Below, in pieces: positions 36,797 through 47,989 of a DNA stretch of 64,000 nucleotides. Made by a program: the position numbers and the translations under genes. Origin of the DNA: Colocasia esculenta. Lineage: Eukaryota > Streptophyta > Magnoliopsida > Alismatales > Araceae. Each line of letters begins with the position of its first letter. Position 1 is the stretch's first letter. Below the pieces are notes generated by a model. That model saw only the letters and a list, made by a program, of their open reading frames with translations, did not search any database and was not told where the DNA came from. The DNA lies in NCBI GenBank assembly GCA_014218235.1, contig CM024753.1, forward strand, positions 186,410,348 through 186,474,347, in the 5' to 3' direction.

Positions 36797-38458
36797 ATGT
36801 GGGTTGACAATCATGGTTATGAAATGGGCACATCATTTGGACAAATTGGATCAGCCCATTATGGAATGCACTCTCAACCTCACCCACTTTATTCATCCAA
36901 CCCTACTTACCAGGCCAATGGTTCCGAGTGGACTCAAGTCCATCATCTTCATGGTCACCCAATTACAAATCACATACTTGATTCAGGACTGAGGAAATAT
37001 GTTAACCCACTTCACACATCATCTCCACCCTCTCAGGCCCATAGTACCAAGTGGGTTGACCATGCTCATTATGATAATGAGTATTGCATTCCTAGCCAAT
37101 GGCCATCTGTCAACCATGATCAAGCCCCAACTGCACAAGAGTTTTCCACACCTACTCCCTATCCAAAAGTTGAACTGGGTGTCTCTCCTGAAAATTTGAG
37201 TTTGTTTTACCAAGATCCACAAGGAGAGGTTCAAGGACCCTTTCTAGGTAGTGAAATCATATCGTGGTTTGATCAAGGGTTTTATGGTACTAATTTGCCT
37301 GTGCGTTTATCAGATGCTCCAGATGGCACAACTTTCCAACAACTTGGGGAAGTAATGCCACATTTGACACTTCAAGATCAACCTATTCTAGCCCAAGTCC
37401 AAAGCCCTCCTATTCAAAATTCTCAGAATTGGACTTCACATTTCAACAATTCTTCTCATCAAATCCAATGTGGAGGACAACCATTACACTCCCAGTCACC
37501 TTACCATCAGTCTGAGGATTCCCCAAATTTCTATTCATCCCAGCTTGATTCCCAGTCCACCTACACATCTCCTGCCCCAACCAATCTCCAAAAGGAAATG
37601 CTTGATCAAATGGAACAGATAATCCTGACTCAAAATCAATCCATTTCCAAGATGACAACCCAACTAAGCCAGCTTGCTAAAGCCACCATGCAAGTGGAAA
37701 TAAAATTGGGCCAATTGTCTAGTTACTCTAATGCAATCTCTGAAAATCATTCACTGGGATTTGACCACCATGCAAGCCCATGTGGCCAACTTGAGATTCT
37801 CCAACCCGAAGACACTCATATCATTGTTCGCCCAAATAGTTTGGGGGGTATTGAGGATTCATATCAATGGGATGTTAGAACCAACATCAGCCAGGAGCAA
37901 CCAGAGCAACTCAAGCCCAATTCTACTTTTCAGATGGGATGTGTTGAGAGTGTTAATCTTAAGTTGGGGGGAGAAGAAAAGGAAGTGGATAAGTCAGATG
38001 ATGATCAAATTCCACTATTTTCCCTTCCTGAGTTTGAGGTGACCGTAACCCAAGTGAGGGATGAAGAAAAGGTGGGTGTAGAGATGGGATTGAGTGAAGT
38101 TGTCAACAATTCTTCATGGTTAAGAGAGGAGTTGGAGATTGTGTCTGAAATTATCTCGGATTCAGCATCTCTTGATTTAGGGGAGGATGTGGATCTTTTA
38201 CCCCTCCCTGACTTTGGTAAAATGGAAGTTGTGGGTGAAAATGGTGAAAATAATCAAGTCCGCATTGATGTGTTCAACACATATAAAGATCTTAGGTGTG
38301 CAAATGAAAATTTCTTAATTGAAGATATGATCTTGAGTGCCTTAATTTCTCTATCACTTACTGATCGGCAAGGTATGTGTGGACCACTTGACCCACCATG
38401 GCTGGTGATGCCTTACAAAGAAAAAATTTGGCGTCAATTGATTGGGGGTGTTACGTGA
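36797..38458 (+). CDS. GYF-domain protein carried by an LTR retrotransposon, 553 aa
   Basis: Intact ORF from the ATG at 36797 to a TGA at 38456. Residues 1-130 are His/Tyr/Gln/Pro-rich with no known domain. Residues about 133-190 (37193-37366) are a GYF domain: LFYQDPQGEVQGPF, then SWFDQGFYG, NLPVRLSDAP and LGEVMPHL. It keeps GPF, the following Trp and the Gly-aromatic-aromatic, with Leu for the first Trp. The segment closely resembles the plant GYF family that includes Arabidopsis EXA1, whose domain binds Pro-rich ligands in translation control. Residues 263-307 look coiled-coil and recall the gag linker of Athila. The C-terminal third is acidic. No zinc knuckle, protease or RT. A captured host domain fused to gag-like remnants is the likeliest reading; expression is unknown. 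Confidence 0.8.
   Translation: MWVDNHGYEMGTSFGQIGSAHYGMHSQPHPLYSSNPTYQANGSEWTQVHHLHGHPITNHILDSGLRKYVNPLHTSSPPSQAHSTKWVDHAHYDNEYCIPSQWPSVNHDQAPTAQEFSTPTPYPKVELGVSPENLSLFYQDPQGEVQGPFLGSEIISWFDQGFYGTNLPVRLSDAPDGTTFQQLGEVMPHLTLQDQPILAQVQSPPIQNSQNWTSHFNNSSHQIQCGGQPLHSQSPYHQSEDSPNFYSSQLDSQSTYTSPAPTNLQKEMLDQMEQIILTQNQSISKMTTQLSQLAKATMQVEIKLGQLSSYSNAISENHSLGFDHHASPCGQLEILQPEDTHIIVRPNSLGGIEDSYQWDVRTNISQEQPEQLKPNSTFQMGCVESVNLKLGGEEKEVDKSDDDQIPLFSLPEFEVTVTQVRDEEKVGVEMGLSEVVNNSSWLREELEIVSEIISDSASLDLGEDVDLLPLPDFGKMEVVGENGENNQVRIDVFNTYKDLRCANENFLIEDMILSALISLSLTDRQGMCGPLDPPWLVMPYKEKIWRQLIGGVT
37961..37974 (+). other. Internal polypurine-tract-like motif
   Basis: TTAAGTTGGGGGGAGA inside the ORF, encoding LKLGGE. 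It is the same word as the tract at 38712-38727 and nearly the same as the LTR-proximal tract. Confidence 0.7.
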
Positions 38459-38498
38459 CCATGTTACCCCCATGTGTCTGGCTGAAGACATTAAACTT

Positions 38499-38522
38499 AG
38501 CGCTTGTTGGGAGGCAACCCAA
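38499..38522 (+). other. Conserved Athila-type hairpin after the ORF
   Basis: AGCGCTTG then TTGGG (38507-38511), AGGCAA loop, CCCAA (38518-38522). This GGGAGGCAACCC hairpin is a recurrent feature after the first ORF of plant Athila/Tat elements. Confidence 0.7.
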
Positions 38523-39505
38523 TATTTTTAGGAAAATTGATTTCTATTGATTTTGTTTTTATTTTGTCTTAGGTGTTTGTTGGCCACTATCCCTTGATGA
38601 AACTAGTGTGCAACCACTCGCATGTGATCATCAGGTTGCATCTCTCCTGTCTTAACTTACATTGGCTTTATTCTATTTTCATTATTTTTATGCCATTGAG
38701 GACAATGTCATTTAAGTTGGGGGGAGAGCCACCCATGCTTCATATTTCATGCAAGAAATTTTTATTTTCCAGCTTGACTCATAGTATGTTCTTGTGAAGG
38801 TGGTGAGTTGAAGGGGTAAGTTAACTAGTTATGTTTTTAGCATCTTCCTCAGAATACATTTGAAATTTCATGAACATAGTAAAGTATTGTTAGGAGCTAT
38901 TCAAATGGATGATGAGAGTTTTACCGAACATTCAGGTTGATTGATTGATATTCTACATTCCTATTGATGACTAATCGTGGGGAAAAAGCTACCTGCCTAC
39001 AAATAAATGTGAAAATGTGTGTAGTAGTGAAAAAAAAAAAAAGAAACATGGAAAATGCCCCTGATCTTAGTAACCAGGCCTGTGGCTCCTAAGGTAAGAG
39101 TTGAGGCTCGCGTCAAACAGTGAAGGGAAGTGCAGCACCATGTAAATGAAAAAAAAAAAAGCATAAAAAAAAAGAATTAGGCAGAGTGAAAGCTACCTGT
39201 AATTCGAGGATCGAATTTAAGGAGTGTAGAGTTGATACCATCCCTCAGTGATAAGTAAAAAGCCCATGCATCCCCTTATTAATGCTCAAACATTGTACAA
39301 AAAGTCATGAAATTTTGTGTGTATTTTGAGGAACTGTCTAATGACATGAACTGACATATTTGTCTTTAACACTCTCGATTGGAACTTGAAATACTTATGA
39401 CCAAGCATTCTCATTCTTACTTTCTTGTCATGAAGTATGATGTTTTGAACTCTTGTTTGTCCCAATTATTTACTTATGTGCATTGCTAAGGGACTAGCAA
39501 TGAGT
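38523..39505 (+). other. 3' untranslated interior of the GYF element
   Basis: No gene. Contains the second polypurine-like block (38712-38727), the source copy of the 87-bp repeat (38724-38810), and A-runs near 39,030 and 39,150. Confidence 0.65.
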
Positions 39506-39516
39506 AAGTTGGGGGG
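39506..39516 (+). other. Polypurine tract of the GYF element
   Basis: AAGTTGGGGGG two bases before the 3' LTR start TGACAATTGC. Confidence 0.8.
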
Positions 39517-39518
39517 TG

Positions 39519-40442
39519 TGACAATTGCATAATTGTTATGAATAATCGTGCCATTTGATTGACAAATAATTGATAATTTCATAAGTTCTGTTATCATTTC
39601 ATTACCAGTGCGGAAATTGATAAAATCTCTGTTGTGTTGTGATTGCAGGATTAATGGGCCAAGAAATGAAGTGTCAAATGGGCCAATAAATTTGATTGGA
39701 TCAAGAGAGAATAATGAGAGATTCTTTATTTTTTAATATTCCATCTCTCTCTTTCTTTTCAAAAACACTTTCTCATTTTAAAAATCTCCTCTCCTATTTT
39801 CTAAAAATCTCTTTCCTTTAATCTCTCCCCCTTCCTCTCTTTTCTCTAACACTTTATAAACTCTCTCCCTCTCTTTCTCATGCAATTATTCTCCCCTCTC
39901 TCTTCTCCCTCTCTCCTGCGCATCCCCTTCCTCCTCTTCCTCCTTCTCTTTCTTCTTCCTCCTCTCCTCTTCTTCCCCTTCTCTTTCTTCTTCCTCTCTC
40001 TTCTGGCTCTCTCTCTCTGTGCACCGGCGTCCGCCAACGCCTGCACCAGCGCCCACCTGCGTCAGCTGCCCTGTCGCGCACCAGCCTGCAGCCGCCCGCG
40101 CCCCGCTCCAGGCCCGCAGGCCCCCGCGCCCGCGCCGGCGCCTACGTGCATGCAACCGCATGCACGTAGCCGCCTCCCTCTCTCTCCTCTCGGCGCTCTC
40201 TCTCCTCTCTCCTCTCGCGCTTCTCTCTCTCTCTCTCTCTCGCCTCTCTCGTTCCTCTCTCTCTTCTATCCTCTCTCTCCTCTATCTCTTTTCTCCCTTC
40301 TCTCTCCTCTTTCTCTTCTCTCTCCACTCTCTCTCTTTTCTCTCTCTCTCTTCTCTCTCCTATCGCCGCCTCTCTCTCTCTCTCCTCTATCGCTCTCTCT
40401 CTTTTCTCTCTCTTTCCTCTCTCTCCTCTTTATCCCCTCTCT

Positions 40443-40477
<35 letters not shown>

Positions 40478-40871
40478 ACGCGCTCTCTCTCCGCTCTCTC
40501 TCTTTTCTCTCACTCTTCTCTCTCCTCTAGTCTCTCTTATTCTCTCCATTCTATTTTATTTCTCTTGTTGATGTATTTTATTTAGGGTAGAATACTTTGT
40601 TGTTAATTTATTTTATACTTAGTGGATTGTTATTTTGGAATTGGTTAATGTTTATCTCTCGCTATCTATTCACTTAGTTTAGATTATTCGTGCAATCTAA
40701 TATCATCACGTTATTTTCTTAAATAAAAACACAAGGTTTTCAACTCTAAAAATCTAGTTCTCTGTGGATTCGACTCAGTCTCACCACTTAACTACTGTTA
40801 AAATAATTAGTGTAGGCCGATAATTTTGAGATTGTTAGTCACGTTTGTAACGACGCATTCGTGGGCTATCA
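39519..40871 (+). mobile_element. 3' LTR of the GYF element
   Basis: Near-identical partner of 34223-35596, shorter by 21 bp mainly in the GC-rich island. Ends GGGCTATCA followed by the CCTAG duplication. Confidence 0.93.
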
Positions 40872-40972
40872 CCTAGATGACAACAAAATCTGGTTCAAGC
40901 CACGTCAAGATGTCGACTCTGGTACTCTGGGAGGTCAGCAGAGCTGAGGCTTCGGCCGACCTTGGGAGGCCA

Positions 40973-41607
40973 TGCAGATCACCATTGTGTTGGGAAGGGT
41001 CAGGAAGTCATCATCTTGTCAAACCTGAGATAGTGTAAGAGATGTCGAGCAAGATTCAGAAGATTAGGCAAAGACTGAAGGTTGATTAAGATCGACAGAA
41101 AAGCTATGCCCATCAGAAGGAAGGACTTGGAATTTTAAGCTGGAGAGAATGTCTTTTTTAAGGTTTCTTCAACCAAGGGCATGGTGAGATTTGGCCGATG
41201 TGGGAAGTTGAATCCAAGGTTCATTGGACCGTATGAGATTTTGAAAAAGGTGGGGAATGTAGCATATCAATTAGCATTACCTCCAACAATGGAGAATGTT
41301 CAGCCAGTTTTCCATGTTTCCATTTAAGGAAGTATGTGCAAGATCCATCCCATGTGTTGAGCAGTAAGACTGTTGAACTACAATTGGACTTGTCTTATAA
41401 GGAACAACCAGTGAAGATTCTAGACAGAAAGATGCAAGTTCTAAGATTGAAGTCCATCAAGTTGGTGAAGGTATTGTGGAGGAATTTTGCACGAGAAGAG
41501 GCTACATAGGAACTTGAGGAGGATATGAAGAAGAAGTATCCCTAATTGTTTGGTACGTACCTCTAACTTAATATTCGAGGACAAAGATTATTTTAAGGGG
41601 GAGAGGG
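40973..41607 (+). pseudogene. Chromovirus integrase C-terminus and chromodomain remnant
   Basis: Starts in the motif CRSPLCW of integrase, directly after the small element's LTR. It continues through GKLNPRFIGPYEILKKVG and YQLALPP to a chromodomain tail (VKVLWRN, REEAT-stop-ELEEDMKKKYP). Several stops and frameshifts. A purine tract TTTTAAGGGGGAGAGGG precedes the LTR at 41608. The rest of gag-pol is absent from the window. Confidence 0.85.
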
Positions 41608-43593
41608 TGTAGTGCCCTAGGTTTTTTATTTGTATTTTATTTGAATTATCTATGAGCTATTTACTATTCTGTCTGCAAGAACCTAACGACAATAGAGAGT
41701 GTCGTCAACCTTGGTAGACGACACAATTGAATGTCGTTAATTCATTTTAATGTCACCCTATATTGCATTTTATTTGGGTTAATCTGATTAATTGTGGATT
41801 TTATTTTATTGACAGAATCATAGATTTCCGTTAACATTTGGTTAAACAACAGTCTATGTGGACGTCTATTTCCTTAACTGCTTACGATCGAAATTTTCGC
41901 AACAATTATAGCATCTGTTTCTATGGGGTTTTGGCCATTGGATTAGGGGGTTTTGAGATGGACGGCTAGGATTAGGTTCTGGAAGTTAGGAGGCATCCTC
42001 TTAACACCGGATTTAGCCCTAGAGAGGCCTCATTTGTTTTAGGTATTTCTTGAGAGAGGGTTTCCATGCACGAGAGCTCTCTAACCATAAAACGCTTGAT
42101 CGTGTTGGTCCAGGTGTGGAGAAGGAGTCTATGGACCTGTGGAGGTGCTGTGATCGAGGGATCATCATCCTCGAGGCGTTTTAGGATGGATCAAAGTGAG
42201 GAAAAGGGACAGTCTTGTTTGGCCAAGGCGAGTTTCTCTGACCTTCAATCAGTGATTTTAAGGCACTTGAGAGGCAAGTAACCGAGGGTTTTGACTTGTG
42301 GTTGTAGACTCTTTAGGTTTTTATTTGATTAGATTTTTTTAAATATGATTGGGGCTTCATTTATGCAATTCTTCTTCTATTATTTCATGTGAATTTCTTT
42401 GAGGATTCTGCACTGATAAACTTAACATCAACGTGGACCATCGTTAAGTTGAAGTTAACGACAACGGATGTTTTTCGTTAACAATGCTTGAAGTCACCTT
42501 GATGTAGACATGCCATTTTTGACATCATATTGAGTAAATTTCAAAAACTCACCTCCAACATCATATTGATTAAATTTCATGTCGAAGGTGATGCTAGAGG
42601 TGAGTTTTTAGAGCCAAGATAACCTCATATATCTTCTAGGGCCGGGAAATAGAGAGTAGGTCTAGAAGAGGTTGATAGAAGAAAGAAAAACACAAAAGAG
42701 AGAGAGAGGAGAGGAAGAACATCAAGAACTTGCAAGAACTCAAATAAAAACAAAATTAAATTCAACTCACCAAATTGGTTTGGATTGATCCACTAATGTG
42801 CCCTCCCATCTTCTTCAACCTCATGAAGCCTTGAAGCTAGGCCCTCTTGGAAGAAGACCCATCTTCATCACCCATGGCTTCTAGCTTCTCTCCTTCTTCT
42901 CCACTTGAACTCCTTCAATTTTGAGCTTTGGGAAGGCTTTAATGCTTGGGGAGATACTCATGCGGTCCTTGAGTCGTCCATGGCCCGAGGGAGATCTCCT
43001 ACTAGAACTACAACCATGAATCAAGGGGTTAGAATAGCTCTCGGACAGAACAAATTACACTTATGTAAATCACATCAGCCTCAGATGATGCGAATTTGAA
43101 AACTGTCCAATCCCAATTGGAGTGTGAAGAAGGTAATACGCGTCAACTCATGCTGACGTGATTTAGGAGGTTATTCGTGTCCAGTCATCCTGACGTGATT
43201 CTTACAAACTATTCTTTCAAGTTTGAGTGATTAACACAACCTTGTATGTATATATATCATGATCATCGAGTCAAATATATCATACTTAAAAGAATTAAGC
43301 TACTTTATAATTAGAATGTTGATGTATGTTTCATATGTTTTCATCTCTATGCATACCTATAATTACGTTATTCATGTATGACAGTGTTGAATGCATATTT
43401 AGTTTAAGTTTTATCAAGTTGTCTAATCATGATTTATAAGTGGTATCAATGTTCCTCTCTTTTAAATTGATAATGTGTTTACCAAACATTGATCTGTGTC
43501 TATGAGACTAATTTTTCTCCAAGACCACAATGATGAATAAATTACATGCAATTTGGGAACTGATTACATATAAATCTCATAATTACATGTAAT
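41608..43593 (+). mobile_element. 3' LTR of the decayed chromovirus, right end unresolved
   Basis: Starts TGTAGTGCCCTAGG after the purine tract and matches the fragment at 27091-27416 for its first 320 bp. I could not fix the 3' end. The stretch includes a hairpin at 42543-42609 and a segment (about 42,640-43,205) that looks like part of another LTR, with ACGCGTC/GACGTGATT words at 43,138-43,202. The small frames here are unsupported. Confidence 0.55.
42522..42609. repeat. Direct repeat plus 13-bp inverted repeat
   Basis: ACATCATATTGA-TAAATTTCA occurs at 42522-42543 and 42558-42579 (36-bp period). AAAAACTCACCTC (42543-42555) and GAGGTGAGTTTTT (42597-42609) are perfect 13-bp inverted arms around a 41-base loop. 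Confidence 0.9.
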
Positions 43594-43598
43594 TTTAC

Positions 43599-46478
43599 TA
43601 ATAGTTTAAGTAGTTTAAGTTTTAGTGATAACAAAATTAAATGCTTATAACTAAATCACCAATTGGGAAATCAACTCTTAAAAAGAATCAAGTCTTACAA
43701 AATATAGAAAATCAACTTTTAGAAAGAATCCAGTCTCAAATAGTGTAAAGATCAACTCTCAAGAGAATTGAGTCTCAGACAATGTAAAAATCAATTTTCT
43801 AGAGAATCAAGTCTCAAAAAATGTAAAAACCAATGCTCACCAAAAATCGAGTCTCATACTCAATGAAAAATCGAGTTTAAAAATTGAGTCTCAAACTGAA
43901 CAAAAAATAGTCTTAGACTAAATAAAAAAATCAAGTCTCAAAAGAATCAAGTTTCAAACTCAACAAATAAAAACAACTCTAAAAAAAATCGAGTCTCAAA
44001 CTCAATGAAAAATCGAGTTTAAAAATTGAGTCTCAAACTGAACGCAAAATAGTCATAGACTAAATAAAAAATCAAGTCTCAAAAGAATGAAGTTTCAAAC
44101 TCAACAAATAAAAACAACTCTAAAAAAAATTGAGTCTCAAACTCAATGAAAAATCGAGTCTCAAGATTAAGAAAATCGAGCCTTGGGAAGAATATAATCT
44201 CAAGTAAAAAGAATCGACTCCTATATAAAATCAACTCTCAAATCACATTAAAAGAATCGAGTCTCAGAACAAAAATCAACTCCCTAAATAACTTGAAATT
44301 ATCGACTCTCAAGCCTCGATTAAAAGAATGGACTCTTGAGTCTTATTAAATAGAATCGACTCTTAAGAGAGAAAGAGAATCGACACTCAAGACATAGTTT
44401 AAAGAATCAACTCTTGAGTCTTATTAAACAAAATCGACTCTCAAGTCTCAATTAAAATAATGTACTCCTAGAGTCACTTAAAGGAATCAAATCTTCCTAT
44501 AGTCACTTAACAGAATCAATTCTCATCAGGAACCAGCTCCAAGAGATTTAATGAACATAATCAAATCTTAGAAGGAATCGGCTCCAAGAGACTTAATGAA
44601 TGGAATCGACTCTATGATTAGAAATATAATGAAATCAACTTTCAGAGACATAATGGAATTGACTCCTAGGAAGAAATGACTCCCAAATGAAATCGAGTCT
44701 CAAGAAAGAATCGACCCTCAAGTCTCTATAAAAGGAATTAACTCTCTAGTATTGTTTAAAGAAATCAACTCCCAGAATCATTTGAAAGGATCAACTCCTG
44801 TGTCTTATTAAAAGAATCGACTCTTAGAGTAGAATTGACTCTCACACTCAAAAATCAATTCCCATTTAGAATTCATAGAGTCTCACCTAGAACCGAGTCT
44901 TGCTCATTATCTATGTGATGAGAACAAATTTTATAATTTTACATAATTCATAAAGACAAATTTATATTCCTTTTGAACTTAAAAGAATATCTTCTAAAGG
45001 AATTAATTGTATATATTATAAACATATCTGATGGAGCAAGCAATGAATTTGTGGCCACTCAGTCAGCAAATCTAATTCAAACTGAGAAACATGGGTGATC
45101 AAGTTCCAATATTAAAATTTAAATTTGATGCTCTCTGAGGAAAATGACTTTACACAAGTATTATAAGCTCCATTCCTTTGAATATGTTGACTCTAGCCAA
45201 AATGTTATGAGAAATGTTACTTTTTGTAGGTACCTACAGCTGACTGAAGATCTTCTAGATACTAACAACCTATAGAATGAGGTTAGGACAAGTTATTACT
45301 ATGGCAAATATTTATGAGAGGGAGAAGCATGTCTTCTAAGCATTAATTAGCTCAAAGAAAAAGAGAAGACAAGTCACAAAGACACAAAACAATGAGTCTA
45401 ATAAATAAGAAGTTGAGTCACAAAAGATCTAAATATCTCAGCCATTCATAAGAAAGATTATAGTTCAAAACAAAAAATTCACTACAGAAAGAACAAAAGA
45501 AGTCTTGAAGAACTATATATGTACAAACTATGTTACGAAGAAGGGGGGTAAAGAGGAAATCATACTTATACAAAGATTGAGAAAGCCACACATGAAAAAA
45601 TCTTAAGCAAGAGATTGAAAAGAGAAAGAGAGTTCGTGCAAAACTCGACAACTAGAAAGGGCCATCATCGAAGAGCATTCAAAGCTCTCTTTCAATATCT
45701 TGTCCTCTAAATATACATTCAATACACTTTCAAGAGAGGAAAAATCTTCAGCAAACACATCAATCCTAAGTCACTCTCAGTTGAAACCACACAAGACCAA
45801 CAAACTCTTAGTTTAAATTTTTTTGATATGTGTGTTGCAGTTATTGAGCTTTCATTGTCACCATAGATCATTCTGGGTAGAGGCATTTGTTGTTGGCGAA
45901 AACCCATTGTGGTAGCCTAGTAAGGTTGAATCCAATGAGCTATTTTCTTGCTCAAAAATATATGATTGGATCCATTGATTATCTTTTAGGTGAGAATAGA
46001 AGAGACTTGCTAGATATTCTAATGAGCTAACGTTTTGCTCAGTAAAAGAAGTAGGTAGACGTTGTGTGTCACCTACTGGAGGGATGTTTCGGGAGTTGCC
46101 TTCTAGCTTGGCAAAAGAAGGACCAGTAGTTGTCGGGGTTAGTGGAAATCTTAGAGTGGTTGGTTCTAAGGACCAGACATACGGCTGAGTGGATCAGCGC
46201 TGAATCAAGATAAATCACTGTGTCATTTGTGTGATTGATCTATTTTTACGTGTTTGCTATTGTATGTATTAGTAGTTCAATGGTTCATTCATTTCCATTG
46301 CTAACAGTTATTTTCAAATCATTCAGCATCTAAGATTTAGATCATCTTCCTATTAGCAAAGAATTTAAATTGCTCTATAATGTTCATTTTATGCTACTTT
46401 CTTTAAAAAGGAGAAAAATCATTCACCTCCCCCTCTCCCCCCCCCCCCTTTCTGGGTTAACTGATAGCCTAGGCAACA
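43599..46478 (+). mobile_element. Solo LTR, copia SIRE-like, 2,880 bp
   Basis: Perfect 5-bp duplication TTTAC at 43594-43598 and 46479-46483. The start TAATAGTTTAAG...TTTTAGTGATAACAAAATTAAATG and the end region (CACTGTGTCATTTGTGTGATTG, TCATTCACCTCCCCC, GGCAACA) fit SIRE/Maximus LTRs, with the initial TG changed to TA. No interior is present. It contains a 1.3-kb degenerate array. Confidence 0.82.
43630..44930. repeat. Degenerate GAGTCTCAA/AATCGACTC array inside solo LTR
   Basis: Dozens of short AATCGAGTCTCAA or AATCAACTCTCAA units. Within it a higher-order 141-bp period is visible, with GAGTCTCA-ACTCAATG at 43850, 43991 and 44132. Confidence 0.85.
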
Positions 46479-46483
46479 TTTAC

Positions 46484-47989
46484 TTCTTAGTGGAGTCATG
46501 GCAATTTCTTGTTTTCTATAGACAACATCAATAATGAGGTCTGTCCAATCTAGATGATCTTAAGGTGGGGCCAAATCTCTGGTGGAGCCGAGATTGGAGC
46601 GTGAGTGTTGAGATAGGGGAGAGCAAGGGACAACTTGCAAAGAAGTCAATCTCGAGGATATGTTCTCAGAGCCGACCCCCCCCCCCCCCCAATGATCAGG
46701 TCAATGCTTGGTTGAACTAAATCTAAGGATGAGAGTAAGGAATTTTGGGTGAACAAATGAGAGAGAGAGAGAGAGAGAGATGTGAGATTGTACTTTGCTT
46801 GCCACTCGTCTGCCTCCATTTTACTTGCAACTGTTACCTTCATTTGAAGGCAACTACGAGTTAGGGATATGGGATTTACCCCTACACCTTTTAAAGCCTT
46901 CTCTTCAAGGTGCCAGACTTGGGTCAAGCCTACTAAGGTCGTTGTGCTCGGATGTTATGGTATCTAATAGTGATTGTTCTATATAGATTGACTAAATTTG
47001 AGAGGGAAAATAAAAATAAATTTGAGAATGTGGAGATCTAGGTATTTTCAATAACGGCTTTCTTACTCCTTAAATTTTATGCATGCGGACCAATTAAATA
47101 GGAGATAACTAAGCACTAATTAGGCAGCTTTGATTACTAGAATAGGATAAGGGAGGAAGAGGGGTTAGCTAAACCCACATAGGAAATGCCAAGTGTTTAC
47201 CTTTTTTTCTTTGGTATATGTATACTTTTTGGTTTTAGGTAGAAAAGCTAATTCTAATGAAATATTAGAATAAGTTCCAAGACCCGAGTTATGGGGAGCT
47301 AGACTATGGCTGTCCTGTGCGGAAACGGTTTAGCAACACTGATTTATGACACACTGAAGTAACATCACCACTAAAAATACATCGGCATTTGTCTGGAGAA
47401 AGTTAAAAACACTTCATAAATAAGGGGGTGGGTTGTGGTGCATTTTGATTAGTGTGTTAAAAGGTATGTCCATCAGATGTGTTACTAAACCATTTTTCCC
47501 TATCCTAAAGTAAACAACATAGAATTCAAGTTAGCTGACATCAAAGCGGCCATTATTGCTCACCATAACAGGTATTACTCCAGAAAGAGAATATCGCTCT
47601 ATCATTTTATCACTAGAAATACATGTAGTTGATGAGAAAAGTTCTTCCAGGAAGTCTATTGATTAAATTACAAAAGCAGATAGACTCGTATCCCAGCCAT
47701 CATATTCCCAAACAACCGTCACGTTACAAGGTTCAGCCTCACAGTGAACTTAGTCACAATAGTCTTTAGCAATGCATATGACCCCTGGCTATGAATACTC
47801 ATCACTACTGGACAACCATCCTGTACATCAAATGGTGGAATGAATCTGAGGAGCTTTACCTCTTATTGAAGCCACGGAGAAAATGCAGAGATGCATTGTA
47901 AGTACCAGTAACAACAAACGGATATATAGATGCAGGAAACCGCCATTTGCATGAAATCAATGGAGCAACTCACTGTCACCACCAGATTT
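46484..47989. other. Intergenic, 3' flank of HEMA
   Basis: No gene recognised. C-runs of 12 (46437-46448, just inside the solo LTR) and 15 (46676-46690), and a (GA)n stretch near 46,760-46,780. The last few hundred bases before 47,990 should include the HEMA 3' UTR on the minus strand; no clear poly(A) signal was assigned. Confidence 0.5.

Larger units (their letters stand above)
34223..40871 (+). mobile_element. Young Athila-like non-autonomous LTR element with a GYF-domain ORF
   Basis: LTRs 34223-35596 (1,374 bp) and 39519-40871 (1,353 bp), TGATAATTGC/TGACAATTGC...GGGCTATCA. A perfect target duplication CCTAG flanks it (34218-34222 and 40872-40876). The LTRs are nearly identical apart from an 18-21 bp indel and a few bases, so insertion was recent. 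The interior lacks RT, integrase and zinc knuckles; it has one long ORF (36797-38458). Athila hallmarks: the hairpin AGCGCTT-GTTGGGAGGCAACCCAA at about 38,499-38,522, the GAGGACAATGTC-TTTAAGTTGGGGG block at about 38,698-38,722, and a partial tRNA-Asp primer site. Confidence 0.9.
27417..40972 (+). mobile_element. TRIM-like LTR element carrying three later insertions
   Basis: The LTR copies are 27417-30390 and 33626-40972. Once later insertions are removed they are about 703 and 693 bp, starting TGTAACAC and ending CA. The interior after removing the solo LTR is only about 273 bp (30391-30633 plus 33596-33625) and cannot encode a protein. A TATA-like CTTTTATAGGG (27,681 and 33,886 regions) supports plus orientation. 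No matching target duplication was found at the outer edges (TGGAA and TGCAG). It sits at a deletion junction in the older chromovirus. Confidence 0.75.
33626..40972 (+). mobile_element. Right LTR of the small element, interrupted
   Basis: Halves 33626-34222 and 40877-40972 join when the Athila-like element and one CCTAG copy are removed. Downstream the sequence passes directly into chromovirus integrase. Confidence 0.83.

Noticed and set aside
45719..45907. Minus-strand peptide MIYGDNESSITATHIS, faintly like copia RNase H
   Set aside because: Too short, on the opposite strand to the surrounding LTR, no neighbouring pol motif; probably chance.
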